From the NCBI GenBank assembly GCA_964487395.1, contig CAZAQH010000050.1, forward strand, positions 1 to 16,886: DNA of 16,886 nt. The letters are read 5' to 3'. Both the position numbers and the translations under genes were made by a program. The stretch comes from RGIG8767 sp964487395 (lineage in GTDB: Bacteria; Bacillota; Clostridia; Lachnospirales; Lachnospiraceae). Shown here in pieces: positions 15,463-16,886 of the stretch; within the stretch, counting starts at the first letter, position 1, and every line of letters starts with the position of its first letter. Below the pieces are notes generated by a model. The model was given only the letters and a program-made list of their open reading frames with translations, searched no databases and was not told the origin of the DNA.

Positions 15463-16068
15463 CGGTAAATCTTTTTCTAATGGATTATATTTCATATCGA
15501 ATAAATCAATCACTTCTGCTCCAAATATATCATGCATATAGGCATAAAGATCATGATTTTCTAATTCCATTTCCTGTTTTCTTACTACATTTTTCTTTAA
15601 CTCTATACGAATATTCTGAATCCATTCCGTTATCTCATTTAATGCCTGCTCGTTCTGATGTAACACATCGTAGCATATTTCCATTGTCTCGAGCATTAAT
15701 TCACTATTAAGTGCATTAATCTGTCTTGGCAGTTCTAATAATTCTTCCTGATACTGCTCTAATTTATCATTGCATTCATTAATCAGACGCTTATTTTCTT
15801 CTATTGTCTTTTCGGAGGTTTTATCTTCTTCCTCCATAAGTGTCATGATTTCATCCATCATTTTTTTCTTTAACTTTTTTATATCTTTTGATTCGGTATT
15901 GCATTTTCCCTGGCGTCTTAACAATTCATTGAGTTTTTCCTCTTTCTCAATAATACTGTCTGTTTTCTCAATTTTCAAAAAGATAGTATGCCATTTATGG
16001 TCTAATGTAACAATGGGGATTTTCTTGCCACTTATAGCCGGTCTGTATTTCTCATCTATTCTTGACAT
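15454..16068 (-). CDS. Conserved-looking coiled-coil protein, function unknown
   Basis: I do not recognise this 204-residue protein. It opens with a basic, partly hydrophobic segment (residues 1-34, including KIPIVTLDHKWHTIF). Residues ~35-190 are almost entirely charged helix with heptad-like leucine and isoleucine spacing, suggesting a long coiled coil broken near 100-110. The end is acidic, with IDLFDMKYNPLEKDLPQP. There is no signal peptide, transmembrane helix or catalytic motif; its three cysteines (56, 99 and 132) are not arranged as a metal site. GTGAGGGATAGTA precedes ATG 16068. It starts 18 bases after rex and ends 46 bases before nnrD, so it should be co-expressed with them. A structural or adaptor role is possible but unsupported. 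Confidence 0.8.
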   Translation of the reverse strand: MSRIDEKYRPAISGKKIPIVTLDHKWHTIFLKIEKTDSIIEKEEKLNELLRRQGKCNTESKDIKKLKKKMMDEIMTLMEEEDKTSEKTIEENKRLINECNDKLEQYQEELLELPRQINALNSELMLETMEICYDVLHQNEQALNEITEWIQNIRIELKKNVVRKQEMELENHDLYAYMHDIFGAEVIDLFDMKYNPLEKDLPQP

Positions 16069-16086
16069 TACTATCCCTCACTTTCT

Positions 16087-16725
16087 TTATTGATTTTCTA
16101 TCTCTCTATTAATGTTATATGACAATCTCATCAAGCTATCTGACAAATGAACATTTTCTACCAGCACTTCATCCGGCACTTCAAGGTCGATATGAGCAAA
16201 ATTCCATATTGCTTTGATTCCACAGTTAACCAGCTGTTCTGCAACCTTTACTGCCCCTGTTTTGGGAATGGTTAGAACTGCAATATCAATATTATTTTCT
16301 TTGATAAATAAAGGCATGTTGTCCATTGACTGTACTGAAATATTGCGAATTGTCTTGCCTATTACATCAGGATTAACATCGAAAATACCTTTAAATAAAA
16401 AACCTCTTTTTTCAAAATTCATATAATTAGCCAGTGCCTGCCCTAAATTACCGGCACCAATAATAATAAGATGATGCACTTTATTTAATCCAAGTATTTT
16501 ACCGATTTCAACATAAAGATATTCTACATTATATCCATATCCCTGTTGTCCGAAACCACCAAAATTATTGAAATCCTGTCGTATCTGGGAAGCTGTTACT
16601 TTCATCAGCTTGCTTAATTCCTGTGAAGATATACGTTCTACCCCTTCATCTTTTAATTCCCCAAGATATCGAAAATACCGTGGCAATCTTGTAATTACAG
16701 CCTGAGAAATTTCCTTGTCTTCCAT
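16087..16725 (-). CDS. rex: Redox-sensing transcriptional repressor Rex
   Basis: The 212-residue protein has the Rex layout. An N-terminal winged helix (residues ~1-75) has TRLPRYFRYLGEL and the recognition-helix region TASQIRQDFNNFGGFG. A Rossmann domain follows with GAGNLG at 90-95, and a C-terminal swapped helix ends in SYNINREIENQ. Rex dimers bind TTGTTAA-N4-TTAACAA-type operators and release DNA when NADH is high. The start at 16725 (MEDKEISQAV) has AAGGA upstream; the longer frame to 16800 reads through the promoter and is not plausible. It heads the rex, coiled-coil, nnrD, alr, mazF run. Rex-like half-sites overlap its own promoter, implying autoregulation. Confidence 0.96.
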   Translation of the reverse strand: MEDKEISQAVITRLPRYFRYLGELKDEGVERISSQELSKLMKVTASQIRQDFNNFGGFGQQGYGYNVEYLYVEIGKILGLNKVHHLIIIGAGNLGQALANYMNFEKRGFLFKGIFDVNPDVIGKTIRNISVQSMDNMPLFIKENNIDIAVLTIPKTGAVKVAEQLVNCGIKAIWNFAHIDLEVPDEVLVENVHLSDSLMRLSYNINREIENQ

Positions 16726-16755
16726 TGCTTTTTTCCTTCCCAAAAATATATTATA

Positions 16756-16784
16756 ATTATAGTAGGTTGTTAAATTAATGTCAA
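16756..16784 (-). promoter_or_regulatory. Sigma-A promoter of rex
   Basis: The minus strand has a perfect -35 TTGACA (16779-16784), a 17-base spacer and a perfect -10 TATAAT (16756-16761). Transcription would start near 16749, about 24 bases before the rex ATG. This is the best promoter in the window. Confidence 0.88.
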
Positions 16785-16795
16785 ATAATTGACAT
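16767..16795. promoter_or_regulatory. Three Rex-type half-sites at 11-bp spacing over the rex promoter
   Basis: On the plus strand, TTGTTAA (16767-16773), ATGTCAA (16778-16784) and TTGACAT (16789-16795) are separated by 4-base spacers. The second and third form a perfect 18-bp palindrome. The first and second form an 18-bp Rex-like operator that matches TTGTTAA-N4-TTAACAA at 11 of 14 positions. The array covers the -35 and much of the spacer, where bound Rex would block polymerase. Confidence 0.65.
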
Positions 16796-16829
16796 CCCAA
16801 TTTATAGCCTGTAAACTACTTAACGTACG

Positions 16830-16859
16830 AATAAAATAGGCTCTCGGAATCTTGAGCCT
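16830..16859 (-). terminator. Probable intrinsic terminator of the gene upstream of the window
   Basis: On the minus strand AGGCTC (16859-16854) pairs with GAGCCT (16843-16838) across a 10-base loop, and ATTTTATT follows. The stem is short at 6 bp but GC-rich. It lies between an upstream gene outside the window and the rex promoter, where a terminator is expected. Confidence 0.55.
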
Positions 16860-16886
16860 GCCGACTAAGATTCAACAGTCGGTTGA
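16838..16886 (-). other. Tandem hairpins with complementary loops, truncated by the window edge
   Basis: Besides the terminator-like hairpin, a second hairpin is formed on the minus strand by CCGACT (16882-16877) and AGTCGG (16866-16861), also with a 10-base loop. The two loops carry GAATCTT and AAGATTC, exact 7-base complements that could kiss or form an alternative stem. A further small stem, TCAAC with GTTGA (16886-16882 with 16876-16872), excludes the second hairpin. The same pairings are possible in plus-strand RNA. Confidence 0.5.

Noticed and set aside
15327..15710. Plus-strand open frame of 127 codons spanning the nnrD/coiled-coil junction
   Set aside because: It is antisense to two well-supported genes and their ribosome-binding site, with no start signal of its own.
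16726..16800. N-terminal extension of Rex starting at 16800
   Set aside because: The extra 25 codons translate the promoter and operator; the ATG at 16725 has a ribosome-binding site and matches the normal Rex N-terminus.

Overview
This is a low-GC, gene-dense stretch of about 17 kb in which every convincing gene lies on the minus strand, so transcription runs from high to low coordinates. Protein content and gene order suggest a strictly anaerobic Firmicute of class Clostridia, most like Lachnospiraceae. The evidence is Rex with a NAD(P)HX-repair gene, alr followed by mazF, TepA next to FtsK/SpoIIIE, formate-tetrahydrofolate ligase, the NfnAB transhydrogenase and a zinc-ribbon/TPR membrane protein. 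The family assignment is an inference from content, not from a marker-gene comparison. I see no rRNA, tRNA, CRISPR array, IS element or phage genes, and no gap over 300 bases.

Layout in the direction of transcription. (1) Right edge, 16886-16726: stacked hairpins with complementary loops that look like the terminator or attenuator of a gene outside the window, then a near-perfect sigma-A promoter overlapped by three Rex-type half-sites. (2) 16725-12216: rex, a coiled-coil protein of unknown function, a fused NAD(P)HX epimerase/dehydratase, alanine racemase and a MazF-type RNase with no antitoxin beside it. The spacing is compatible with one operon; a possible hairpin lies before the NAD(P)HX-repair gene. 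(3) 12188-7546: a strong promoter inside a perfect 10-bp dyad drives a CorC/HlyC-like CBS protein, yebC, O-acetylhomoserine sulfhydrylase (metY) and a polytopic membrane protein, ending in a strong intrinsic terminator. (4) 7522-1052: tepA, ftsK/spoIIIE, fhs and a zinc-ribbon/TPR/chitobiase-C-like membrane protein, with a probable extended -10 promoter in front of ftsK. (5) 1042-1: a promoter, nfnA and the first 20 codons of nfnB.

A redox and NAD(P)H theme brackets the window. Rex senses NADH/NAD+, NnrE/NnrD repairs hydrated NAD(P)H in the same likely operon, and NfnAB exchanges electrons between NADH, NADPH and ferredoxin. Between them are housekeeping genes for cell wall precursors (alr), sulfur assimilation (metY), one-carbon metabolism (fhs) and chromosome segregation (ftsK).

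Most genes are conventional. The least explained items are the triple half-site array at rex, the complementary-loop hairpins at the right edge, the solitary mazF, the dyad around the corC promoter, and three proteins I cannot assign a function: the zinc-ribbon/TPR protein, the coiled-coil protein and the polytopic membrane protein. I adjusted five start codons from ribosome-binding-site placement (ftsK, membrane protein, yebC, mazF, rex).
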